In this document: piece by piece, positions 7,519-15,834 of the stretch
Position numbering within the stretch: position 1 is the first letter of the stretch
How the letters are laid out: each line of letters begins with the position of its first letter
Assembly (NCBI GenBank): GCA_013138975.1
Contig: WTBR01000101.1
Span: forward strand, 1-51,158
Source of the DNA: Bacteroidales bacterium
Lineage (GTDB): Bacteria > Bacteroidota > Bacteroidia > Bacteroidales > UBA12077
DNA length: 51,158 nucleotides
Direction: 5' to 3'
The notes under the pieces: model-generated
Seen by the model: only the letters and a program-made list of their open reading frames with translations
The model's database searches: none
What the model was told of the DNA's origin: nothing
Position numbers and translations under genes: made by a program

Positions 7519-8214
7519 ATGGTTATAGATTTAGAAAACCTATATGGACTACCACAAGAATTTATAATACGGTTAAATGAATTTGACAGTTTATTTAAAC
7601 AATTCGAATTTCTTGAAGATTATGAAACTGAAATATATCAACTTATCGCTGATATTAATAATTACTGTCTTGAGAATGAAATAATAGGATATCATTATAC
7701 TAATGCAATTGAGAATGATATTTTAGAAAAAGGAATTATTATTAGGAAAGGAAAAGACATAAGAAAAGAATTTAAAAAAAGACATTTTCATTTATTTACA
7801 AAGGATGAACAAATCCAAATCTTAAACAATTGGGATAAATTATTTGGAGAAGGAGATGTAAAGAATAGGGATAATCGTGTTTATTTTAATTTCACAAAAC
7901 ATGCATTGCAAAATGGTGGTGCAGAACTTTTATTAAATTATTATGGTGGAGAACAAGTCTACTTTCCTATCTTTGAATTACCTCAAATAGGCACAAAATT
8001 AAAGAAAATAGGAATTCCTATGATTCTTGAATGTACTTTAAATCCCAATGACATAAGTACTTTTATTCAATATCCTTGGGGTAAAATAGTTGTTTCAAGT
8101 TATAATAAAATTATAAATTCCAAAGCTTACGCTATAGATCAAGATGGTTATCAGAAAGTTAATGTTAGTCCAAAAAAAATAAAAATAATTAAATATAAAA
8201 AGCACATTTGCTAA
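7519..8214 (+). CDS. Hypothetical protein, possible ADP-ribosyltransferase-like fold
   Basis: A 231-residue soluble protein with no signal peptide or membrane segment. I do not recognise a named family with certainty. The segment near residues 57-72 (GYHYTNAIENDILEKG) resembles the first motif of DarT-like and other ADP-ribosyltransferase-fold proteins, where HYT is followed by a helix ending in ILxxG. An RVYFNFTKHAL stretch (near 120) and LECTL (near 175) could be the second and third motifs. The order fits, but the distances are unusual and the acidic catalytic residue is uncertain. It is very AT-rich and followed by the cassette-type repeat at 8215, unlike its neighbours to the left. It could equally be an unrelated orphan. 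Confidence 0.55.
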   Translation: MVIDLENLYGLPQEFIIRLNEFDSLFKQFEFLEDYETEIYQLIADINNYCLENEIIGYHYTNAIENDILEKGIIIRKGKDIRKEFKKRHFHLFTKDEQIQILNNWDKLFGEGDVKNRDNRVYFNFTKHALQNGGAELLLNYYGGEQVYFPIFELPQIGTKLKKIGIPMILECTLNPNDISTFIQYPWGKIVVSSYNKIINSKAYAIDQDGYQKVNVSPKKIKIIKYKKHIC

Positions 8215-8741
8215 TCATGTAGACGACTGACGGTCTATTGACCGTCAGTACGCCTCTCACACCACAATTACGCTGTAATTGCGCACGTGCTTCGCCCCTT
8301 CCTATCATTCTAAATGTCCACCATATTGCGCAAGTGGTCTCGCTTGTGCTTTGATATTCATCTATCGTAAACTGCAGGCAATTTTAGAACATTCTTTTTG
8401 CACCATAAAGCGACAATTGAATTATTATGTATCATCAATTTTTTGCAATTTAAAATCTCCTTTGTAAAAATTAAAAATGGCCTTCATTTTTAGCTTATAC
8501 CTTATATCCGCAAGACCTAACAGGTTTTAATTGATTAACAGGCAATTATATCGAATCGACATTCACTTATTAATGCGAAACCTGTTAGGTCTGATTATTT
8601 GATAATCAACTTACTGAGAAAATACCTGCGGATATCAGGTTATATTCAAACATGCCTTAAAAGCTTAAAAATGTCTAAAATTTGATCTAAATTTATACAC
8701 TGAAACAGTATTTAGACAAACTGCCGTTAGCGGTAATTACC
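8215..8741. repeat. Cassette-type repeat, copy 1
   Basis: A composite repeat. It begins with a hairpin CTGACGGTCTATTGACCGTCAG-like stem (about 8227-8248), continues with GTACGCCTCTCACACC and a GTAATTGCGCACGTGCTTCGC block shared with 32920-32975, and then the TTTTGATATTC...AATTTTAGAACATTC block shared with 9250 and 10450. A large fold-back at 8497-8645 follows, with arms ATATCCGCAAGACCTAACAG and its rough complement. The final 90 bases (about 8655-8740, with TAAAAATGTCTAAAATTTG and AGACAAACTGCCGTTAGCG) are nearly the same as those before the gene at 9491. A short open frame over 8279-8467 is part of the repeat and is not a gene. Confidence 0.75.
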
Positions 8742-9212
8742 ATGCAAAAATTAGAAGACTTCTATAGAAAAAAGACTGACCAAGAATTATTCAGAATTCT
8801 AAAAGAGAACAATGCGTATAAGCAAAAATTACTCGCTGAAAGTATTTTAAAAGAAAGAAAATTCGAATTTGACAATCTAGAAAAATATAAGGTTACATGG
8901 GAATTAGAGAATTTGGAAAAAGAAATCAAAGAAGAAAATGATAATGTTATATCTTGGTTTAGAAACTGGATATTCGGATTTGATATTTTTACAGTATTAC
9001 CTGTGTTTCTTATGCTCATAATAATACTAGTTTTTGGAAACCTTATATTTCAACTATTGAATCTGGTAGAAAAGACTATCATTGAAACAGTTTTAAGTTT
9101 ATGCGTATTGGTAGTTTTTGAATTTATACTTCTTCATATTTATGAAACTAGAAAGAAAAACACAAATAAAAGAGCTGCAAGAATTACAGAATTGAAAAAG
9201 AAAATCTTATAA
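8742..9212 (+). CDS. Hypothetical two-helix membrane protein
   Basis: A 156-residue protein. The N-terminal 70 residues are charged and helical (probable coiled coil), with the opening QKLEDFYRKKTDQELFRILKEN. Two membrane segments follow at about residues 82-106 and 112-131, then a basic tail. No enzyme motif is visible. The N-terminal half resembles that of other short Bacteroidota proteins in which a helical region precedes two helices, but I cannot name a family. The gene lies between two copies of the same intergenic repeat, one ending at its start codon and one beginning within a few bases of its stop. Confidence 0.6.
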   Translation: MQKLEDFYRKKTDQELFRILKENNAYKQKLLAESILKERKFEFDNLEKYKVTWELENLEKEIKEENDNVISWFRNWIFGFDIFTVLPVFLMLIIILVFGNLIFQLLNLVEKTIIETVLSLCVLVVFEFILLHIYETRKKNTNKRAARITELKKKIL

Positions 9213-9490
9213 GACACTCCATATAGCGCAAGCGTCTCACTTGTGCTTTGATATTCAACTATCGTAAACTACAAGCAATTTTAGAACATTCTTTTTGCAC
9301 CATAAAGCGACAATGAGATTATTATGTATCATTAATTTTTAGCTATTGAAAATCACTTTTAAAGAAATTAAAAATAACCTAACTACCTTATAAAGCTTAA
9401 AAATATCTAATATTTGATCTAAATTTGTACGCTGAAGTAGTTTTTAGACAAACTGCCGTTAGCGATAATTTAATCATAATTTTATACAGG
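9213..9490. repeat. Cassette-type repeat, copy 2
   Basis: Homologous to the repeats at 8215-8741 and 10382-10919. It opens with CTCCATATAGCGCAAGCG, continues with TTTTGATATTCAACTATCG and AATTTTAGAACATTC, and ends with the shared 90-bp block containing AGACAAACTGCCGTTAGCG. It lacks the fold-back present in the other two copies. TAAATTTG at 9420-9427 fits the Bacteroidota -7 consensus TAnnTTTG, so the repeat may carry a promoter for the gene that follows. No matching -33 element was seen. Confidence 0.7.
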
Positions 9491-10381
9491 ATGAAAATTA
9501 ATACTATAATCATTATTTCATTAATATTAACAATAATATTTAGTTGCGAAAAAAATGAATTTCCTAATTTTGATAGTAGTTGTGTAGAAACAAGAACAAC
9601 ATATAATGAAAACACTAAAGATAGTTCATGGGTAAGGTATTATTATACTGATGGATACAATACTAAATTTGAAAATTCATATGGTGATATTATGTTATAT
9701 GATTATGATGGAAATGGAAATATTATTTTGAAATCAAAGGATCAAATTAAACTTGTATACGTATATGACCATTTAAATAATCTAATAGAAATGAGAAGAT
9801 ATGTTTCTGGTCAACTTAGTTTTCGTGAAATTTTTAATTATTATGATAATCAATTATATTCATTTTATACTCTTAATGCATCTAATGACACAACAGATTG
9901 GAATATATATTACTATGAGAATCATTTACTATCTTATGTCAAAACTATGAAAGGATATAAACATAAATATTATTATTCTAGCAATGTTGACTCAATTTTA
10001 TATGTAGATGAACATGAAAACATTCTTACTAAAAAATATTTAAAATATTTAGGAGGAGAAATTGTTTACGATGCTTATTATAGTTATGTAAATAATGAAA
10101 TTTCTTTTTTTGAAAGAAAAACTTGGGAATATAATAATCAACTATTAATGAAATATATCTCTGAACTTTTCACTGGAAATAATGATATAATATACGATGA
10201 GCGAAGATATAAATATGAGAATAATCTATTAACAAAAGAAGAGCGCTATATTGAACCGAACAATCTGTTTGAATATTACATAAATATTTATGATGAAGAG
10301 GAAGAACTTGTAAGAATTGACAAATTTAATAATGGAAATACTCTGCGTTACTATACTTTAATAGAAAATACTTGTAATTAA
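9491..10381 (+). CDS. Lipoprotein with YD/RHS-like tyrosine-rich repeats
   Basis: A 296-residue lipoprotein. ATG 9491 is chosen because it gives a standard signal sequence ending in the lipobox LTIIFSC; the frame extends upstream to 9425 without a signal. The mature protein is full of Tyr, Asn and Asp in loosely repeated strands (YDGNGNI, YVYDHLNNLIEMRRYVSGQ, YYENHLLSYVKTMKGYKHKY), like the toxin-complex/RHS type YD repeats or MORN-like antitoxin repeats in Bacteroidota. It is expected on the cell surface or inner leaflet of the outer membrane. No catalytic domain is seen. Flanked on both sides by the cassette-type repeat. Confidence 0.7.
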   Translation: MKINTIIIISLILTIIFSCEKNEFPNFDSSCVETRTTYNENTKDSSWVRYYYTDGYNTKFENSYGDIMLYDYDGNGNIILKSKDQIKLVYVYDHLNNLIEMRRYVSGQLSFREIFNYYDNQLYSFYTLNASNDTTDWNIYYYENHLLSYVKTMKGYKHKYYYSSNVDSILYVDEHENILTKKYLKYLGGEIVYDAYYSYVNNEISFFERKTWEYNNQLLMKYISELFTGNNDIIYDERRYKYENNLLTKEERYIEPNNLFEYYINIYDEEEELVRIDKFNNGNTLRYYTLIENTCN

Positions 10382-10919
10382 AATTGCATTACCGCTAGTT
10401 GAGTAAACTGCTGACTGCTATCTAGCATCCATATAAGGCAAGCGTTTTGATATTCAACTATCGTTAACGGCAGGCAATTTTAGAACATCCTTTTTGCTCC
10501 TTAAATCGACAGTGGGATTATTGTGTATCATCAATTTTTAGCAATAGAAAACCACCAATTGTAAAAATTAAAAATAGCCTTCAATTTTAGGTTACACCTA
10601 ATATCCGTAAGATCTAGTTTCGATTGATTAACAAGCAATTATACCGAATCGACATTCACTTATTAATGCGAAACCTGTACGGACTGATTATTTAATAATC
10701 AACTTACTGAGAAAATACCTTCGGATATAAGGTTATTTTGAAACATACCTTAAAAAGCTTAAAATTTACGAGGTATTTTATTCGGATTGGTTCGGTAAGT
10801 GTGATTAAAAAACATTTTTTGCTCGCCCTCTTTTTGCAGCTTTCAGCTCCATTTGTGTTTTACTAAAGCACATTTGTTATACTTCGCTTCACAAAAGAGC
10901 ATTCGTTTTAATGTATTTG
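10382..10919. repeat. Cassette-type repeat, copy 3
   Basis: It starts with ATTACCGCTAGTTGAGTAAACT, which is roughly the inverted complement of the AAACTGCCGTTAGCGGTAAT block in front of the two preceding genes. CATATAAGGCAAGCG, TTTTGATATTCAACTATCG and the AATTTTAGAACATCC block follow. The fold-back arms lie at about 10600-10735, with the shared AATCGACATTCACTTATTAA centre. The right end switches at about 10765 to a block containing GGATTGGTTCGGTAAG, also found near 18878 and 33148. No gene is visible. Confidence 0.7.
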
Positions 10920-11645
10920 CTACAAAAATTTCTTTTTGATAAATTCATCAAATAGGGGTTTGTATTGTTTACTTATTGGTATTCGAGTTTCTCCAAAAAG
11001 AATACGGTCGCGTTCAATGGTTTTAACTTTGTTTAACGATACTATAAAAGAACGATGAATGCGCATAAATTTATCAGCAGAGAGCTTTTCCTCAATAGAT
11101 TTCATGGTTGCATGAAAAACAACTGGTTTTAACGAACTTTCAGTATAGAGCTTTACATAATCTTTAAGTCCCTCAAAATATAATATCTCAGAAATTTCAA
11201 TTCGATGTATCTGGTAATCAGCTTTAACAAACAAATAGTTCTCATCGGCCTGTATTTGTTTGTTTGCAGACCCATACTTTAGTAAGTCAAAATATTGCTT
11301 TGCATGCTTAAGCGAATTAGCGAAAACCTCATAACTAATAGGCTTTAATAAATAATCGAGAGCATGAAGTTGAAAACCTTCTACAGCATATTTATCATAT
11401 GCGGTGGTAAAAATTACTTTACAATCTTCGTTGAGTGTTCGGGCAAATTCAACACCCGTAAGATCTGGCATTTTAATATCAAGAAAAATAAGCTCTACCT
11501 TGTTATCTTGTAAAAACTCTGATGCATCAATTGGATTATCAAACTCAGCAAGTAACTCAAGAAAAGGAGTTTTTTTAATATGAGATACAATCAAGCCTAA
11601 TGCTAAAGGTTCATCATCAATTGCTATACAAGTAATTTTATTCAT
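10920..11645 (-). CDS. LytTR-family response regulator
   Basis: A 241-residue response regulator, paralogue of the one at 285. The receiver has D10-D11 in AIDDEPLAL, phospho-acceptor D56 in FLDIKMPD and the lysine in YLLKPI. The LytTR domain carries MRIHRSFIVSL and RIPISKQYK. The start follows the stop codon of the kinase gene by one base, so the pair is translationally linked. It closes the efflux operon that begins at 18462. The likely targets are the operon itself or a nearby promoter (inference). Confidence 0.93.
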   Translation of the reverse strand: MNKITCIAIDDEPLALGLIVSHIKKTPFLELLAEFDNPIDASEFLQDNKVELIFLDIKMPDLTGVEFARTLNEDCKVIFTTAYDKYAVEGFQLHALDYLLKPISYEVFANSLKHAKQYFDLLKYGSANKQIQADENYLFVKADYQIHRIEISEILYFEGLKDYVKLYTESSLKPVVFHATMKSIEEKLSADKFMRIHRSFIVSLNKVKTIERDRILFGETRIPISKQYKPLFDEFIKKKFL

Positions 11646-11646
11646 A

Positions 11647-12708
11647 TTAATTTAATTCTAATGGAACAATTAACCGAACAAGATATTCTTCAGTTGTATT
11701 CTCAATTTTTAATTGAAACGAATTACCATATATCAAATCTAAGCGTTTCTTGATATTAACGATTCCAACACCGCCTTTTTTATCTTCAGTTACTTTTGCC
11801 CTTGGATTACTGTTTTTGCATTCAAAAACAACATTGCTGTTTTCGGTTTTTAAAAGTATCGATACAAAAGAGTTTTCACGATAACTTATACCGTGTTTAA
11901 ATGCATTTTCGACAAAAGGAATAAACAATAAAGGTGGTATTTTAACATCAGGCAACTTGTTGTCAATATTCACATCCAGTTTTACTTTTGAGCTTAGACG
12001 TTGTTGCATCAATTCAATATATTTCGATGTAAAATCAAATTCACTTTGCAATTCAACTGTTTCATTATCTGAGTCATAAATCAAGTAACGCATTAAAACA
12101 GAAAGTTTTTCTACGGCTTTTTGCGCTTGATCTCCATCAACCGCTATAAGTGCATAGATGTTATTCAGCGAATTAAAAAAGAAATGCGGGCTTATTTGAT
12201 TTTTTAAAAATGCTAATTCAGAATCGACACGAGCCTTTTCTATTTCTTTTTGTTTGGTTTCACTCTTTCGCAAATTCTGAATAATTGCCATTCCACTACT
12301 AAAACCAAGTACAAGGATTAATAAAAAAAAGTTATCAATAAGTTTAGGATGAAAACCATATTTACTTTTTGGTCTAACATTTCTGCCAATAATATTACTA
12401 TCAGGTCTTAAATTATCAAATTGTAATACATCATAGAAATATTGTGATATAGCAAGCAATAGAATTGCAAATATAAATATGACTGCAAAAAAGTATATTC
12501 TTTTAGAGAAGAAAAAGCGTGGAACGATGACTAAATAATTAACATAGAAAGCAACAATCATGAATAATAGCTGATAATAATAACTATACATCCAGTAAAT
12601 AGCTCGATCGTTGTTTCTGTCGAATACAAAAATAGGTAGAATAAGAAATAGCAATAAACCAGCAATATGCGGTAACCATTTTTCTATTTTGCTTTTATAG
12701 ATTTCCAT
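11647..12708 (-). CDS. PF06580-type sensor histidine kinase
   Basis: A 353-residue inner-membrane kinase. There are four membrane segments (about residues 13-31, 41-60, 70-90, 125-143), with an extracytoplasmic loop before the last (around residues 92-122). The His box is LKNQISPHFFFNSLNN, the N-box FIPFVENAFKHG and the G-box GVGIVNIKKRL. No HAMP or PAS domain. It is paralogous to the kinase at 988, with the same layout. It lies 88 bases after the small secreted protein gene and one base before its partner regulator. It probably senses the state of the envelope or the substrate of the efflux pump encoded upstream (inference). Confidence 0.92.
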   Translation of the reverse strand: MEIYKSKIEKWLPHIAGLLLFLILPIFVFDRNNDRAIYWMYSYYYQLLFMIVAFYVNYLVIVPRFFFSKRIYFFAVIFIFAILLLAISQYFYDVLQFDNLRPDSNIIGRNVRPKSKYGFHPKLIDNFFLLILVLGFSSGMAIIQNLRKSETKQKEIEKARVDSELAFLKNQISPHFFFNSLNNIYALIAVDGDQAQKAVEKLSVLMRYLIYDSDNETVELQSEFDFTSKYIELMQQRLSSKVKLDVNIDNKLPDVKIPPLLFIPFVENAFKHGISYRENSFVSILLKTENSNVVFECKNSNPRAKVTEDKKGGVGIVNIKKRLDLIYGNSFQLKIENTTEEYLVRLIVPLELN

Positions 12709-12796
12709 ATAACAAATTTAATATTTTTAATCACTTTAAAATCCCCAACGAATATGAAATATGAAATGTTAGGGATTTTGAACGAAATAATTATCC

Positions 12797-13141
12797 TTAT
12801 CGAGATTGTCTTTCGGGTCTTTCGGGTCTTGCTGGTGGTGGAGCAAGTTTTCTTATTTCTTCAAAATCAAAACCAGCATCGTTGATTGCTTTTTCAACTC
12901 CTTTTCCTCCAGGAATTTTTGCATTTCTTATAGCATCCATAATAGCTTTAGCATCATCTTTTGTTAGAGATTTACTATCATATTCAGATAAAATTTTGTT
13001 TACTGTTTTAATTTGTTTGGTAGTAAGTGTTTCTACTTGTTCTTGTTGTGGTTTTCTGTCAGCTTGTTTCTGAGCCATTAGTGCGTTAGAATTTAAGCTT
13101 ATAAAACCTACGAGTGCGATAATTAAAATTTGTTTTTTCAT
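12797..13141 (-). CDS. Small secreted protein with Pro/Arg-rich tail
   Basis: A 114-residue protein with a signal peptide (residues 1-23, cleavage near LMAQK). The mature part is helical (QVETLTTKQIKTVNKILSEY, then SLTKDDAKAIMDAIRNAKIPGG) and ends in a Pro/Arg/Glu tail (APPPARPERPERQSR). I do not recognise a named family. In position and style (short, exported, LTxxQ-like motif, Pro/Arg tail, just before a PF06580 kinase) it matches the Spy-like protein at 2687. A periplasmic partner of the kinase is the natural guess, not shown here. It lies 35 bases after the permease gene. Confidence 0.75.
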   Translation of the reverse strand: MKKQILIIALVGFISLNSNALMAQKQADRKPQQEQVETLTTKQIKTVNKILSEYDSKSLTKDDAKAIMDAIRNAKIPGGKGVEKAINDAGFDFEEIRKLAPPPARPERPERQSR

Positions 13142-13176
13142 TTTAGTAAAAATTAAATGTTAATAATAAAAATTTG

Positions 13177-14397
13177 TTATTCGTGTCTTAATGCTTCAAT
13201 AGGATTTAAGGCTGATGCTTTACGCGCGGGATACCATCCAAAAAATATCCCAATAAATGTGCAAAATAAAAAGGATAATAGTATTGATTTTGTTGTAACT
13301 AAAACAGGCCATCCAAGTGCATTTTCTACAATACTTGACGACACAATACCTAATACAACACCAATTACTCCACCCAAAACACTCAGCAACATCGCTTCTA
13401 AAAGGAATTGCTTCAAAATATCTTTTCCCTTACCTCCAATAGCCATTCTTAAACCTATTTCGCGCGTGCGTTCGGTAACCGACACATACATAATATTCAT
13501 AATTCCAATGCCTCCCACAACTAAAGATATTGCAGCTATAGAACCTAACAATACCAACATCATCTCTGATATCGATCCAAAATTGCTAATCAGTTCATCT
13601 TGCGTTCTTATTTCAAAATCGTCTTCTTCGCTATCTTTTAGTTTATGCGATAAACGCAGTAGTTCGGATATTTCTGCACTTGTTTCAGTAATCTGATCTT
13701 CGGATTTGGCTGATATAACAATTGCACGTAAAAAAGTTTGTCTAAAAAGTCGTTTCATTACCGTAGTATAAGGTGCAAGTATCATATCATCCTGATCTTG
13801 TCCAAAAGTATTATCCCCTTTTTCTTTTAAGGTTCCTATAACCTTGAATGGAATATTATTAAAACGAATCGTTTTACCAATAGGATCTTCATCGTCACTA
13901 AAAATATTTTCAATGACTGTTTGCCCTACCAAACAAACTTTTGCAGCGGTTTTAATCTCTTTTGTAGTATAAATACGGCCAGTAGCAATCTCATATTTTT
14001 TAATAAAAGGATAATCTTCATTTCCACTATAAACTGTAGTAGGCCAGTTGTTTGATCCATAAACAATTTGACCACTTCCATCCATCTCGGGCGAAATAGC
14101 ATCTGTTAATGTGCTATTGTTTTTTAAAAAAGTTACATCTTCAGCAAAAAGAGTGGGCGATGCAGAACGTCCTTGATTTACACCACCTCTATTTTGACTT
14201 GCCGGCTTTACATTAATCAGGTTTGTACCCATAGATGATATTGTTTCACGGATACTTGCATTTGATCCATAGCCAATTGCCAACATAGAAATTACAGCAG
14301 CAACACCAATTACAATACCAAGCATAGTTAAAAACGAACGCATTTTATTTCGTATTATAGCTGCTAAAGCAATTTTTATCAGGTTTATAAATTTCAT
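13177..14397 (-). CDS. MacB-type ABC transporter permease (FtsX family)
   Basis: A 406-residue inner-membrane permease. It has one N-terminal membrane helix (about residues 18-42), a large periplasmic MacB_PCD domain (about 50-275), and three C-terminal helices with the FtsX signature VTERTREIGLRMAIGGKGKDIL. It ends in PIEALRHE as is usual in this family. Unlike Escherichia coli MacB, the ATPase is a separate protein, encoded 25 bases upstream. With the adaptor at 15835 and the TolC-like protein at 17140 it should form a tripartite pump moving a substrate from the periplasm to the outside. Substrate unknown. Confidence 0.92.
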   Translation of the reverse strand: MKFINLIKIALAAIIRNKMRSFLTMLGIVIGVAAVISMLAIGYGSNASIRETISSMGTNLINVKPASQNRGGVNQGRSASPTLFAEDVTFLKNNSTLTDAISPEMDGSGQIVYGSNNWPTTVYSGNEDYPFIKKYEIATGRIYTTKEIKTAAKVCLVGQTVIENIFSDDEDPIGKTIRFNNIPFKVIGTLKEKGDNTFGQDQDDMILAPYTTVMKRLFRQTFLRAIVISAKSEDQITETSAEISELLRLSHKLKDSEEDDFEIRTQDELISNFGSISEMMLVLLGSIAAISLVVGGIGIMNIMYVSVTERTREIGLRMAIGGKGKDILKQFLLEAMLLSVLGGVIGVVLGIVSSSIVENALGWPVLVTTKSILLSFLFCTFIGIFFGWYPARKASALNPIEALRHE

Positions 14398-14422
14398 TTC
14401 AGATATCTATTTAAATTGTATA

Positions 14423-15181
14423 CTAATACTCAAACTCATCTTTGTTCTCATTCACCTGAGATAAAGCTTCTAAGGCATTTTTGCTATTTTCGATAATCCT
14501 GTCTTTAATAATCTGCCCATCACGAAAAACAACATTACGTTTTGTAAAATCAGCAATATCTGCTTCATGTGTTACAAAACAAATAGTCATTCCTTTATCG
14601 TTCAACTCCTGAAAAAGAGCCATAATTTCATAAGATGTGCGAGTGTCCAGATTTCCTGTTGCTTCATCAGCAAAAATTACTACCGGACTATTTACCATTG
14701 AACGAGCAATAGCAACACGTTGCTGCTGTCCGCCCGACATTTGATTCGATAAATGCTTCATTCTATCTTTTAATCCAACCGCAATTAATGCTTGTTCTGC
14801 TTTTTCTTTTCGCTCGGCATTGCTAACTAAAGGGTTGTACAATAGAGGTAATTCTACATTCTCAAGCGCCGATGTACGTGGCAAAAGGTTGTAAGATTGA
14901 AATACAAACCCCAATTTTTGATTACGGATATCTGCCAGTTGATTTCTATTTAATGATTTTATATTTTCACCGTCGAGAAAATAATCACCTTCAGTAGGCA
15001 AATCTAAACATCCTAAAATATTTAGTAGGGTTGATTTTCCTGAACCGCTTGTTCCCATAATGGCAAGAAATTCCCCCTTTTTAACTGATAGGTCTATTCC
15101 ATTAAGAGCCTTAATAGTCTCTTCTCCTACAATATAATGCTTTTGTAAGTTTTTTATTGATATGATTTCTTTATTGTTCAT
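14423..15181 (-). CDS. ABC transporter ATP-binding protein (MacB/LolD type)
   Basis: A 252-residue ATPase. Walker A is [11 protein letters not shown], the Q-loop [11 protein letters not shown], the signature [14 protein letters not shown], Walker [14 protein letters not shown] and the switch His is in FVTHEADIA. Length and sequence fit the LolD/MacB/FtsE group that drives FtsX-type permeases by mechanotransmission. It partners with the permease encoded 25 bases downstream. A short C-terminal extension (about residues 228-252, rich in Asn and Glu) is not part of the core. Confidence 0.95.
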   Translation of the reverse strand: MNNKEIISIKNLQKHYIVGEETIKALNGIDLSVKKGEFLAIMGTSGSGKSTLLNILGCLDLPTEGDYFLDGENIKSLNRNQLADIRNQKLGFVFQSYNLLPRTSALENVELPLLYNPLVSNAERKEKAEQALIAVGLKDRMKHLSNQMSGGQQQRVAIARSMVNSPVVIFADEATGNLDTRTSYEIMALFQELNDKGMTICFVTHEADIADFTKRNVVFRDGQIIKDRIIENSKNALEALSQVNENKDEFEY

Positions 15182-15260
15182 TTCCGATGATTCATTAATT
15201 TTGTCTTTTTAAGTAAGATCTGAAGGCGGCTTTCAGGGAATCCTATGATTCAGGATGCAA

Positions 15261-15797
15261 TTATTCCTTTCCCCTTTCGTAGGTGTACTTCAGGGTACAT
15301 TCATCAAGTATTTTTCCTTCAATAGCTTTTAATAAATCGGCACGATAAACCTTATTGTTATTGAACTCTAACTTTTCTGAAAGTGCATAAAACGTCAGAT
15401 TATATTCTTTTATACCTGGCCCTTTTGACTTCATAGGGTCGTATCCTATCTGATTTTTATCATTATAGCCGGCTATTCCTATTCCCTTTGTATCTGCGGG
15501 GATACTACGTATATCTAAGGGAATATTATAAATAATCCAATATGACTTTACTTCTGAAGGATTTGTAGAATGTGGAATATGCCACAGACTCAGTGCAAAA
15601 TACTTCGTGCCAGTCGGTACGTTTGCCCACTCAACCGGCATAGATACCCCTCTGCCATCCCCCGTAAAATCAGACAATAATGAACCGTCCGATTTCACCG
15701 CGGAACTACTGACTGCGAATCCACTTTTTTGCTGTGCAAATATTTGTAGGCTTGTTAGCACACAGAATATCAATACTACAATTTTAAATTTTTCCAT
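15261..15797 (-). CDS. PEBP-fold (YbhB/YbcL-like) exported protein with altered ligand pocket
   Basis: A 178-residue protein with a signal peptide ending near LQIFAQQ. The mature part follows the phosphatidylethanolamine-binding-protein fold: FAVSSSAVKSDGSL, MPVEWANVPTGTKYFALSLW, YWIIYNIP, and a terminal LTFYALS and LKAIEGKILDECTLKYTY. The two usual ligand-site motifs are degenerate. The DPDxP box is HIPHSTN here, and the GPxPP-GxHRY region reads GPGIKEYNL. It therefore may not bind phospho-ligands as YbhB does. It lies between the adaptor and ATPase genes of an efflux operon, an unusual place for this family. Role unknown. Confidence 0.82.
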   Translation of the reverse strand: MEKFKIVVLIFCVLTSLQIFAQQKSGFAVSSSAVKSDGSLLSDFTGDGRGVSMPVEWANVPTGTKYFALSLWHIPHSTNPSEVKSYWIIYNIPLDIRSIPADTKGIGIAGYNDKNQIGYDPMKSKGPGIKEYNLTFYALSEKLEFNNNKVYRADLLKAIEGKILDECTLKYTYERGKE

Positions 15798-15834
15798 CTG
15801 TTTATATTTATAATTTCATATTGTACAATTCCTT

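Noticed and set aside
8279..8467. Open frame of 62 codons on the plus strand
   Set aside because: It lies wholly in the repeat, has no homologous frame in other copies and an odd composition.
9425..9490. Longer start for the YD-repeat lipoprotein
   Set aside because: The extra residues are encoded by the cassette repeat and precede a perfect lipoprotein signal sequence.
8215..10919. Integron gene-cassette array
   Set aside because: Repeat-gene-repeat order suggested it, but the copies are long (250-530 bp), no RYYYAAC/GTTRRRY pair could be defined, and there is no integrase gene in the window.
13157..13696. Open frame of 179 codons antisense to the MacB-type permease gene
   Set aside because: It lies opposite a conserved permease with all family motifs; its own sequence is rich in Ile, Ser and Pro without domains.
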